A stretch of 64,000 nt of DNA, taken from the NCBI GenBank assembly GCA_018340375.1, contig JAFFJZ010000014.1:124001-188000 (forward strand). Direction: 5' to 3'. Under the pieces are notes generated by a model. It was not told the DNA's origin and did no database searches. It worked only from the letters and a program-made list of their open reading frames with translations. The stretch is from Gonatopus flavifemur. Its lineage: Eukaryota; Arthropoda; Insecta; Hymenoptera; Dryinidae. Positions 1 to 9,480 of this stretch are shown piece by piece; the stretch's first letter is position 1, and every line of letters begins with the position of its first letter. Both the position numbers and the translations under genes were made by a program.

Positions 1-664
1 GTCTGATGATTGAAATTGATGATCCTGGAGATCAAGGTCAGGGCAAAGCTCTTGTGTCTTGCTGGCCCACTCACTAAGCGGGAAGCCTCCAGCTGAAAGC
101 ATATCAATTAGCTGGGGACGAAGTTTGAGTGCTCGCGGGATAGTGTCCGCACCGCCCAAAATGTCGTCGACATACGTGTCATGTTCTAATACTTGAGCGG
201 CCAAAGGAAAATGAGCTCTCTCGTCCTGTGCTAGTTGAATCAGCACACGATGTGCAAGGTATGGTGCACAGTTGGTTCCATAGGTCACCGTTGTGAGTTT
301 GAAATCTTTTACCGATTCTCCATCGGAATTCCTCCAAAGGATGCGTTGAAGGTCTAGATCATCTACATGTGACATCGATTTGCCTGAACATTTTTACGAT
401 GCCATCAAGGAAACCGACTTTGTTCAATCGCCATCGAGTGAGAACGAACCAAAGGTCTGACTGGAGACGTGGCCCCAGTAAAAGAACGTCGTTCAAAGAA
501 TAGCCAGTAGAGGACTTGGACGATCCATCAAAGACAACCCACACCCTGCCAGTGGAATCATGATGTTTAATGACCGCATGGTGCGGCGAATAAAGAGATG
601 GTGAACGGGTAATAGCATCACGTGGAATTGGTACCATGTGATTCAATGAACGGTATTCTAGCAT
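1..664 (-). pseudogene. BEL/Pao reverse transcriptase fragment
   Basis: This is the palm region of a BEL-type reverse transcriptase. On the minus strand, 664-395 encodes the segment with SPHHAV and RVVFD-like (here WVVFDGSSKSS) and SLNDVLLLGP. After a frameshift near 360-395, 358-1 encodes VTYGTNCAPYLA and the catalytic YVDDILGG; the YVDD codons are at 174-163. These strings are family hallmarks of BEL/Pao RT and peptidase A17-type polyproteins. The 664 end is the target duplication of the RTE LINE, and the same codons (MLEY) recur at 4005-4017. The gene continues off the left edge. It is not functional because of the frameshift and the LINE insertion. Confidence 0.85.
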
Positions 665-1031
665 CATCATCATCATGAAGTAATCAGTCTTACCACTGGT
701 TTGATGAAACCCCCCACCCCTGTCTATCATCCACCGAACGTTTAATTTCTACATATCTACTACATCCCTTGTCTTGTACGATTTGCTTCATATAACTTGC
801 TCTAGGTCTACTTTTACCAGTTTAACCATTCATTTTCCCTTCCAATATTGTTTTCAATGAACTCTAATGCCGTAATGTGTGTCCTATGAGATTGCTTCTT
901 CTTTTCATGATGTGTTTCAAAAGATTTCTTTCTTCATTCATCTGCTCGAGTACTTCTTCATTTTTGACTTTGTCTATCCATTTTATTCTGAGCATCCTCC
1001 TATAACACCGCATCTCAGAAGCTTCAAGTCT

Positions 1032-2711
1032 TCATTGATCAGTTTTTCCCATTGTCCAAGTTTCGCAACCATATAATGCTGTGCTCCAAACGTAACTTTT
1101 CAGGAATTTCTTCCTTACTTCCAAGCTTATATTTTTTGAGCATAATAACTGTTCCTTTTGGTAAAGAGCCTGTTTCCCTTGTGCTATTATATCTCTTTCG
1201 CTTCTGCCGTTCTCTGTAATCATGCTCCCTAGATATTTGAATTCTTCCACCTGTTCAATTGTCTCGGTATCTATTTTCATTTTCGTTTTTCTAGCTGTTC
1301 TCGCTGCTGTACACATCATGAATTTGGTTTTGTCTTCATTCATATTCATATAATAGTTTTCCAATAATATTGTTCTCATAGTGTTGAGAATATTCTCTAA
1401 CTCAGTACTACTCGTGGCAAGTATAGCTATGTCATCCACGAATCTCAACATACTTATATTTCCTCCCTGAATCTGTAATTTCGATTGAATTTCCTCCTTC
1501 ACTTCGTTCATTGCTTCTTCTATATATCAATTGAAAATCAGTGGCGATAATGAGCATCCTTGTCTCACCCCTCTTCTTATTTGTGCTTCCCCTTCCTGAC
1601 CCTCTATGTCTATTATTGCACTTCGATTCTTATATAATTCGTATATTATTCTTCTATCTATGGAATTTATTTCCACCTTCTTCAAGATCGCAAACATCTT
1701 CCCCCAGTCCACATTATCGAAAGCCTTTTGGATATCTATAAAACCTATGTACACAGATTTCTTCAGCGCTATTCTTTCCCCCATTGCTGCCCTAAGTGCT
1801 GAAATTGCTTCTCGCGTTCCGCTATTTTTTCTAAAACCGAATTGATCCCCTGCCAATCTAATCTCTATTTTATTTTCCATCCTCCTGTGTATAATTTTGG
1901 TCAGTATCTTCGAAGCATGTGAAGTTAAACTGATCGTTCTGTAGTTCTCACATTTGTCTGCCCCTTGTTTTTCCGGGATAGCGACAATTTTATTCTTTTG
2001 GAAATCTTCCGGTACTTCGCCTTTCTCGTACATATCTCTGAACAATTCAAACAGTGCGTCACGAGTTCCTTCACTGGAGGCTTTCATAAGGTCCGCACTC
2101 ATGCCATCTATGCCTGGCGCTTTATCATTTTTCAATTCTTTCAAAGCCTTGTCGAATTCTGATCTCAATACCGGATCTCCCAATTCTTCCTTATTTACAT
2201 CCTCCTCCTTCTCTAAAAGTGCTATATCATCTTTTCCTCTATACAAGTCTCCCAAATGATTGATCCACTGTTCTATTTCCTCTTCCGTTTTTATCAATTG
2301 TCGTCCTAGAGAGTTTCTAATCTCATTGCTTCTAGATTTCATTCGTCCGGAAAATCTTTCAATAATCCTATAGGCTCCATCTATTTTTCCTGAATGCAAT
2401 CTCATTCCTATTCCCTGACATTTCTGTTCTCACCAGTTTTCTTTTGCTTTCCTTGATTCTCTTATTATTTCAGTTCTCAATGGTTTGTATCGTTGCTGGC
2501 CTTCTTGACTATCATTATTCTTGTATTTTCTCCTTTCATTTATCAATTCTAAAATTTCTCCCGTTATCCATGTGTTTTTAGGTTCTACTCCATCATTCTT
2601 CAAAATCTTATCCCCACATTCTCTCATATTCCCCTTCATCTTTGTCAATCTCCTCTCTATTCCCAAGTCTTCCTCTTTTTGATCTCCCAATTTTTCATCC
2701 AACATTTTCAC
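1032..2711 (-). pseudogene. RTE copy A reverse transcriptase
   Basis: Three consecutive minus-strand frames (2711-2430, 2405-1527, 1511-1032) read as one RT. Motifs are DKAPGIDGMSADLMKA, ENYRTISLTSHASKIL, DQFGFRKNSGT, IDIQKAFDNVDW, RRGVRQGCSLSPLIFN and RFVDDIAILATSS, then the thumb region with SYVWSTALYGCETWT. The catalytic box reads FVDD where the family has FADD. A TGA sits between IFN and YIEEA at about 1526. Both changes are also present in copy C (40948-44085) but not in copy B. Homology to copy C continues below 1032, down to the 3' tail at 665. Confidence 0.88.
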
Positions 2712-2747
2712 GAATGCCTCATGTGTTCGTTTTCGCTAGAGGTTCTT

Positions 2748-3728
2748 TTAATTCCATCCTTTCTGCATTTTCTTCTCCTCCTTCAGAGATTTGAATTTCA
2801 GAGAACATTCTATCGTCAACATATTATGATCACTATCTATATCTGCACTGGGATAAGTTTCACAGTTTTCCACTTGGTTTCTAAATCTTTGTCTCACTAA
2901 TATGTAATCGATTTGGTATCTTGCTGTATCTCCTGGCATTTTCCAAGTGTAGATTCTTCTTGGATGATTTTCGAATAAAGTGTTTGTGATAACCATCTTA
3001 TGATTTTCACAAAATTCGACTAAACGTTGTCCTCTATCGTTCCTCTTCCCTAACGAGAAATCTCCTATAATGTTGTCCTCTCTTCCTTGTCCTACTACCG
3101 CATTGCAATCCCCCATTACTATCAAATTCTCTTCTCCCTTCACATATTCTATCACTTCTTCTATTTCTTCGTACGTTGTTTCAATATCTTCCTCCGAATA
3201 CGCAGATGTCGGCATGTATACTTGGCCTTTGACTGTGTCCACCGGTTTTGTTCTGATTCTGACCATCATCACACGTTCATCATGTTGAAAATAATTTACT
3301 ATTCTCTTTCCCTTTCTTTTATGCATTACAATTCCTACACCTGCTTGATCGTTCTCCGATCCTGTATGAATTATTCTATAATCCCCACTCCAGAAATCGC
3401 CCTCTTGTGGCCATCTGATTCCGCTCATCCTCATTACATCTACATTCAACCTATTCATTTCTCATTTCAAATTCTCTGATTCCCCCACTCGCCTCAGTGA
3501 TCTGACACTCCACGCTCCGACTCGAAGGATGTTGTTTCTTTCCCCTATCCTTTTCTCCGGTTTTCGTTCTTTGCTGATGAAGCTTCCTCGAGCAGCCTTC
3601 ACCTGGAGATCCGAACGGGAGACTAGTTTACCTCCGCAATATTTTACCCGAGAGAGCGCCATCATGTATTTATAAATTTGTTCGTTTGTTTTCGTTACAT
3701 AATATCCCAGGTTATGAAAAGCTTTCAT
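2748..3728 (-). pseudogene. RTE copy A endonuclease domain
   Basis: This is the endonuclease half of the LINE polyprotein, the nicking enzyme for target-primed reverse transcription. Readable motifs are VGAWSVRSL near the start, MSGIRWPQEG, the MGDCNAVVG phosphatase-like box, RIYTWKMPGDTARYQIDYIL and the C-terminal SDHN box, all expected of exonuclease-endonuclease-phosphatase folds in RTE elements. One in-frame TGA at 3462-3464 separates the first 88 codons from the rest; it looks like CpG decay of an arginine codon. The reading continues past 2748 toward the RT through further stops. Arthropod gene sets often mislabel this domain as craniofacial development protein 2-like. Confidence 0.85.
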
Positions 3729-4017
3729 TCCCTCGGGAAGTATTGGAACATGTCGGAGAAGGTAGTTTCCCCTTGCTTCCCTTCCGTTTTTGCCGATGTT
3801 TCTGGCATTAGGATGATTTCGGTTCTCTCAGTTTGTTTTCTCCCTCTTGAGTAGTCCATTCCACTCAAAAAAAAGATCCAACTCTGAGATACTTATCCTC
3901 CCCACCACGTAAAGAGAGCAGATACTACCAGGGATGGATAAAAAGGGTATGAAGGACAGGTATCATGAATATCCCCCTGGGAGACCCGCAATCATCCACG
4001 GGGAGGTATTCTAGCAT

Positions 4018-4824
4018 GAATTCATTATATTTTGTCCTCAAGTCTGGATTCACGTCGAGTCGTTCCTCTGTGTTGAACCATAATCTCAATGCAGAGTGTC
4101 GAGTTGTCCCCAAAGGAAAAAGGTCGGGGTCTCTATGTGGTAATTTCACAATGTATCTGCCTGAATCGTTACGGAGGTGAGTGGTTTGGAATAAGTCTCC
4201 ACAGAATTGATCTTCAGGAGGAAGGGCCTTTTTTTGAGGAACTCATTCAAGTTCCCAGATTTTTTGCAGGGTTTCAGAAAGATTTCCACAGCATGGAAGG
4301 TGAAACGAGGTGATTGCGGGTCGTTCAATGCTTGGTGAATGAGATGTCACATCAGCCACTAAAACCCATCCAAACAGGGTATAAATTGCAGTTGGAGAGC
4401 CCAATGGACCCTTTCGTATTCCATTATCCAATAAGCAGCCGCGAGTATCAGCACCAATGATCATATCAATTTGTGCTGGATCTGAAAAATGGGGATCGGC
4501 TAATGAAATCCCTCTAAGGTGGGGCAAATCTTGAATCTCCACTGTACGAGGAGGAATGAGTTTCGTTAATTCTTGCATCACTAAAGCGGAAACTGGAATC
4601 CTGGACTGAGTGTCCCGGATAGAACGAAGAAAAACTCGGACTTCGCAGTGCGCGACCCCTGTATCAATCCCCCGCGAACCAGTGATTGGAACAGGGATCT
4701 TGCGACTCATTCTGACACAAATGAGGATTCGGAGGCGGAATCCAATAAGGCCCGGATAGTGGGGGATAGTGGTAGTATGCCCTGTGGGTGATTCTATGGT
4801 GATTTCAGTCGTTGCAAGTAACAC
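4018..4824 (-). pseudogene. BEL/Pao protease and start of RT
   Basis: This segment follows gag in the BEL polyprotein. The frame at 4824-4243 includes ADPHFSDPAQIDMIIGAD and GPLGSPTAIYTLFGWVL, hallmarks of the DUF1758-type aspartic protease region of BEL elements. The active-site string LLDSAS is legible near 4725-4740 but in a different frame, so two compensating frameshifts surround the catalytic aspartate. Further down, 4149-4018 encodes LGTTRHSALRLWFNTEERL, the beginning of the RT, which stops at the LINE insertion. No active protease can be made from it. Confidence 0.75.
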
Positions 4825-5804
4825 GGTTCAACGAGTATGAGCTGTATAAGAAGCGATTTGAGAGTTCGGTGCCGGATGTGGCTTTTCCTGAGCGGATTGA
4901 CTGGATTCATGTGCCTAGCTAGATGATGTAGGTGACCCTTGAGTAGTATTGGAACTGTGCAATGAGGTATGTGTAACCTTTGACGAATGCTACAGGGAAA
5001 TTTGGAAGGGCAATTTCCTAGCAAGTGTTCAGGATGTAGGCAGTTTAGGCACACTTGGAGTCGTTGAGCCTCCTGCTTTCGTTGTGCACGAGCAAGTCCC
5101 TTGAATTTGAGGCAATAACCCAATGTGTGAGGTTGTTGGCAAAGATGGCTTCCTTTCCGGAGCCTGCTAAGCTGTTTCGAAGCGGTGTGGAGAGCTGATG
5201 TGCTGCCCTCTCCAAATTGTGAACGAGAGGTCGAAGGATTGGATTGACTCGTTTGCTGGGATTGGCTCATGGGAGTCCTAGATACGGTCGTCTCTGAAGC
5301 TTGACAACGTCGCCCTGAGAATTCCAAAAGTTCTTCGAATGCAGGAATTTTGCTGCAATCTTTTAGTGAATTTTGCCAGTCTAAACGAGCTGCGGTGCTC
5401 AATTTCTCAATCGTATGGAAGAGGAACCAAGAGTGAGAAGAAGGCGTACTGTGAGTTGAACGCGTCACGGTTGCAGGAGGTACACTAGGAGGAGCCGGAA
5501 GCGGAGGTGTGGGCCTGAGACTTTGTATAGCGTCTTCGAAACGGACTGCATTCATGAAGAAATGCGATTCAATCTTGGAGGATTCGTCTTGCTTGATGTA
5601 CTCCGATTCAGCGGACTCAGGGTATCCAGTTATTTGAGAATGTCGTTCAATGAAATCAGCCCAATATCCCTCTAATTTTCTTTGTCGGAATTGCAAACTG
5701 GCAAGGGTAAGATTTTCTCCCCCCATATTTACCGTGTCATTCCAAAATCTGGAAATGCAACCCACCAGGTTATATTGTTCTCTCACCAAGGTAGCAAACT
5801 CCAT
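4794..5804 (-). pseudogene. BEL/Pao gag
   Basis: This would be the structural protein forming the retrotransposon particle. I start it at the ATG at 5804, because the frame upstream has no earlier ATG. The N-terminal third is a helical gag region (REQYNLVGCISRF..., FEELLEFSGRRCQ). A serine/proline-rich linker follows. A canonical zinc knuckle C-X2-C-X4-H-X4-C lies at 5010-5051 (CLNCLHPEHLLGNC). The frame stays open to 4794 but the last stretch after about 4960 no longer looks like gag, which suggests a frameshift into the protease. It sits directly upstream of the protease on the same strand. Confidence 0.75.
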
Positions 5805-5909
5805 ATTGACGACGAGGAATGGATATAACGAATGAAAAAATATACACGAAGATTGCGCAAAAGCTCTAAATATACAACGTAATACGAATAAGGCAGTCTC
5901 AAAAGTCAA

Positions 5910-6014
5910 TCACTTCAAATTCGAAGTATGTTGGGGGGGGGGGGGGGGTAGAAGTAAATATGGTTGAACTCGAATGATTTCATAATGATGACTGACTATT
6001 CAAAATGCTGAATT
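5910..6014. other. Short spacer with G homopolymer
   Basis: This stretch contains no recognisable gene. It holds a run of 17 G at about 5933-5949. It separates the BEL remnant from the first R1-like LINE copy. No LTR boundary is visible. Confidence 0.6.
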
Positions 6015-7605
6015 ATGATATCCCGAACAGCCATGTGAAAGTTGGTGGAGGTGAGGATGGCAGAGACCCACAACCACTCCTCTCGCCGTTCAGTCCTGTT
6101 GGTGAAGCTGGACGTGAGGAACGCCTTCCATTCTTTGAGGTGAGACGATGTTCTCTATGCTTCTGAACATGACTTCCGAGTGTTGGACTACTTGCGTAGG
6201 GTCATTGATGATCATCTCAACGACTGAATGCTTGAGTACGACACGACGGATGGGCAACAAACTACGTCGGTCACAGCGAGTGCGGCGCAGGGTTCGATTT
6301 TGAGCCTGGACCTGTGGAATGTAGCCTACGACGGATTGCTGAGGGATGAGATTTCCGGAGAGACAGTGGAGGTGGGATACGCTGATGACGTAGGCATACT
6401 CATTATGGCCCGAAACGTCAGAAGTGCCCAACAAAAACTGAAACAGGTGATGGTGTCAGTGGTGAGATGGGTGGGAGAGCATGGGATGACACCCGCCCTC
6501 AGCGGAATCGGAGTCGTAATCCCAACGAAAAAGAGGATCAACAACGTCCTGCCCTTATGATTCGGGAGCGGGATGGTGGGGCGGAGAGGGCGTCGAGGGA
6601 TTTGGGCTTCACGGTGGACTGCAAGTTACTGTTTGAGGAACGGATTCACAAAGCCTCGAGGAGAGTTGCGGAGCTATGGAACCTCATGGTTCATGTCGGC
6701 GGACCGCGGTCTAGCTAGCGACGACTTCTGAGAGCAGTAATCAACTTCGTCCTCCTTCACATTGTGGAGGTCTGAGCTGGAGCGCTGAAGGAGGAGAGTT
6801 AGAGGAGATGCATTGCCAGAGTTCAGAGGGTGGCAGCCCTGAGGATTGCTTCATTGTACTGGTGAGTCTCCGAATCAGTGTTGCCAGTGATAGCATACGT
6901 CATCCATGTCGCGCTGCTTGTGCAAGAGCGCAGCGCTGTGTACCAGCGCAAAATCGGAGTTGACGGCGAGGAAATCAGAAGGGAAGAGCGAAGGACTCCA
7001 CTCCAGATGTGACAAGAGTTATGGGAGGAGGTGACCAGGGGAAGATGGACCGCAAGGCCCTCAAGTCAACTTGGATCATGGGTTGTGAGGTAACACGGGG
7101 GAGTCAACTACTTCTGAACACAACCCCTCAGCGGTCACGGTTACTTCAGGGCATACCTACACAAAATGGGGCAGGCCACCTCCCCAAAGTGTATGTATTG
7201 ACCCGAAGTCAAGGACACACTTTTTTCACCTGCGACAGATCGGCCGAGTGTAGGAGAGCACTGGAGGAGCTTGCTGGCCTCTTGACCCCTGACATGATCA
7301 AGTAATACATTTTGAGGTGCGAGGAGGAATGGAACCGTGCGGCACATCACGCCAGAGCGGCCCACTGCGAGGAGGAACGCGATCTGGACCGCATAGGCTA
7401 GATCCATAGCTGATTAAGGGCGGAAGGAGTTGGTCCCACAGACCCAATTAGTGGACCCAGCCTGAATTAATGTGTCAAATGGTTCCAGACCAGCGTCTTG
7501 GAGCAAGGAGGTGAGTTTCTAGTGGCTGCAACCTCCACACATCAGGACACTGCAACATGTGTGACCTGACGGTGCAATGAGCATTCTTCCCCTCTATGAG
7601 AGAGA
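6015..7605 (+). mobile_element. R1-clade LINE copy A, 5'-truncated, decayed RT
   Basis: Plus-strand fragments read as the middle and C-terminal parts of an R1-type ORF2. About 6075-6230 encodes a string ending LVKLDVRNAFHS. The frame 6228-6560 holds AAQGSILSLDLWNVAYDGLL and VGYADDVGIL, so the RT catalytic box is YADD. 7009-7305 encodes the C-terminal HTFFTCDRSAECRRAL region of the R1-type terminal zinc knuckle. Frameshifts are frequent. The copy ends with a 3' UTR finishing near CTCTATGAGAG (about 7600), homologous to the ends of the next two copies. GC content is clearly higher than in the AT-rich neighbours, consistent with an inserted LINE. Confidence 0.75.
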
Positions 7606-9480
7606 GAAAAAATTAATGTCAACTCCGCTTCGAACTGGTCTCAAGCACGAGACTCCATCTCGCGAGTGATTGGGTAGGAGGAGAGATGGAGGAGTGACAC
7701 CTCCCTTTGAAACTGCGGTTGATCTGGCTCCGGATGGTAGTACCCCGTGAAGGCCCCTGCCTAGGGACACAGGTGACACCCGGAACCAACAGCAGCGGGG
7801 GTGGATGAGTCACATCCACAAACTCAGAAGCATCTGTGCCCATAGCGGGCAGCATCCTGGTCAGCTCAAGCCACCATGTTGAGTGCAGCCGTGTCCAATG
7901 ATCAGCCCGGGCCGCGGTCAATCCTGGGGGTGTCCCTCGAACCAGCAAGACTTCTGACCTGCCTAGGGGGAGAGACTGATGAGAGCTCACTCTGCTGGAG
8001 AGTCACTGCGACTCGGAGTCAAAGACCAGCCCGCTCGAGCCCCGATCAGAGGATGGATCGTGGATGTGGGGGTCAGAGCCTACATCGCTACGAGTGACTC
8101 CTGGTTCATGCGGCAGCTTGGACTGGGCAAACGGAGGCTGGACCCCGGGGAATGAAGTGGCGGAAGTTCTCTGAGGGTACACTCGCCCTCGGCTTCCCTA
8201 GGTCACCTCACCGACAACGTTGCGCCGGACAAACAACGAAATGACGGCAACCTAAGACATCGAGAAACCAACGACGAAAGAGACGAGGACATCGGAGGAG
8301 GTGATGATCTGAGCTCCCTATGATCCTCGAGATCCTTGAACCAGCAGAGAAGGCGTGGGGGGGGGGGGAGCTGACGGAAATGCGGCGTCTCATCCACAGC
8401 ATGACGGAGGTCATTCAGAAGCAGCCTAACGTCAACTGGACTGTGGAACACGGTCTCCCGAAGCTGTTAGAAGGGTTGAATAGGCTAAGGAAGAACACGA
8501 GGTCCTACACCCGCGTTCGGAGGGCCTGGACTGGACGTCGCTGGTACGGTCCAACGCTCCAAGACCCACCCCCGGAGTTCTTACAACAGCCCAACCCCGA
8601 AAAGTGGCCGGAAGTGCAGCGCTCCGAACCCTCAAGATTCTCCGAGGGCTTTCCTCCAGATGCTTAGGAGCAGGGAATCTGTGATTATGCCCGGAGGGAA
8701 TGAATGTGGTACGGTGGTCAAACTGGCAGAGAAGAAGGGGGAGAATAATGAATCGGGTCAATCCAGCGTACCCAGGGAGTCCCCAGCGGGGTTCGTGGTG
8801 CCAATGGATCCAAATCTGAGACGGGAACGGTGACCGGCTGAGCCTACACTCTAGAACCCGCTGGAGATGGAACGTACACAGTCCTTTCGATCCACTGCAA
8901 CATGAACCCGGTGGATCTGTGAATTCAAGTGAGATCGCTGCGTCCCACAAGGACTGATGATGTCATCGAGATGGAAGAAGCGACGGACCAAGCTAAGATT
9001 TCTTCTTCGGGAGTGCTGAGAAAGGTCGCAGGGGAGGTGAGTGGCGCTCAAGCCCTGACGCCTTCCACCAGCCTGAGGATACGTCACCTGGACGTCAGCC
9101 CCAACGGGGAGGTGAGTTCTCAAGTGAGAACGGTGGTACTGAGATGCATCAAGTGCCTCAGTTACGGTCATCGGAACCGTCCCTGACAAGGACCTGACCA
9201 AGCAAAAAGTGCGCAGGGGACAACAAGGTGACAGGATCCGAGAAGAATCCCGTCTGCTACCTCTGCAGTGCGGCGAGGAAGCCCGGAACGCACTCAGCAG
9301 GTTTCGGTGAGTGCGATGCGTTCGGTGAATAACATCCACAGCGACAGCAAGAGTCCCACACACCGGGGAGCAGTGAGGTACCCTCCGGTGTATGAAGCAT
9401 TCCCCCCTGTATGGAGGAGGGAGAAGATTATAATCATTTTTATCACCATTATTATCCTTATTATCATTATCATCATTTCC
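7606..9480 (+). mobile_element. R1-clade LINE copy B: 5' UTR + ORF1 + 3' UTR, no ORF2
   Basis: The copy begins with a GC-rich leader whose part at 7800-7880 matches the leader of copy C at 9595-9675 (both contain CTGTGCCC followed by a related tract and then CATGTTGAG). It continues into a degraded ORF1 and then passes, within about 100 bp of the ORF1 zinc knuckles, into the same 3' UTR as copies A and C (GTATGGAGG near 9410). An ATT/ATC-rich tail covers 9425-9478. The whole endonuclease and reverse transcriptase are missing, so this is an ORF1-only derivative comparable to the mammalian half-LINEs. Confidence 0.65.
8929..9330 (+). pseudogene. R1-type ORF1 zinc-knuckle region
   Basis: The plus-strand frame encodes TSLRIRHLDVSPNGEV and RTVVLRCIKCLSYGHRNR, then in shifted frames a second knuckle and a CYLC...H...C cluster near 9255-9310. 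R1 and other non-LTR ORF1 proteins end in such CCHC repeats, which bind element RNA. The remaining upstream ORF1 (about 7875-8670) is scattered over several frames (for example 8320-8667 with EMRRLIHSMTEVI). No intact protein can be made. Confidence 0.6.

Larger units (their letters stand above)
665..4004 (-). mobile_element. RTE-type LINE copy A, near full length
   Basis: A 3.34-kb minus-strand non-LTR element lies between two copies of the 13-bp duplication GGTATTCTAGCAT (652-664 and 4005-4017). The order is 5' leader, apurinic-like endonuclease, reverse transcriptase, short 3' tail ending in (ATG)n triplets at 665-677. This tail is typical of RTE elements, which end in short tandem repeats instead of poly(A). 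Length and gene order fit the RTE clade (about 3.3 kb). The coding region carries several stops and frameshifts. The insertion interrupts BEL RT codons exactly. Confidence 0.88.
1..5909 (-). mobile_element. BEL/Pao LTR retrotransposon remnant, split by a LINE
   Basis: Minus-strand reading gives, in order, a gag with a zinc knuckle, a retropepsin-type protease region and a reverse transcriptase with a YVDD box. This is the BEL/Pao gag-pro-RT order. The element is cut at 664/4005 by an RTE-type LINE, and the RT reading frame resumes on the other side. The 3' part (rest of RT, RNase H, integrase, LTR) lies beyond position 1. No LTR or primer-binding site is evident in 5805-6010. Frameshifts make it dead. 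It must be older than the LINE it contains. Confidence 0.85.

Noticed and set aside
1541..2259. Plus-strand ORFs over the first RTE LINE
   Set aside because: Antisense shadows of the minus-strand reverse transcriptase; the same applies at 41196-41895.
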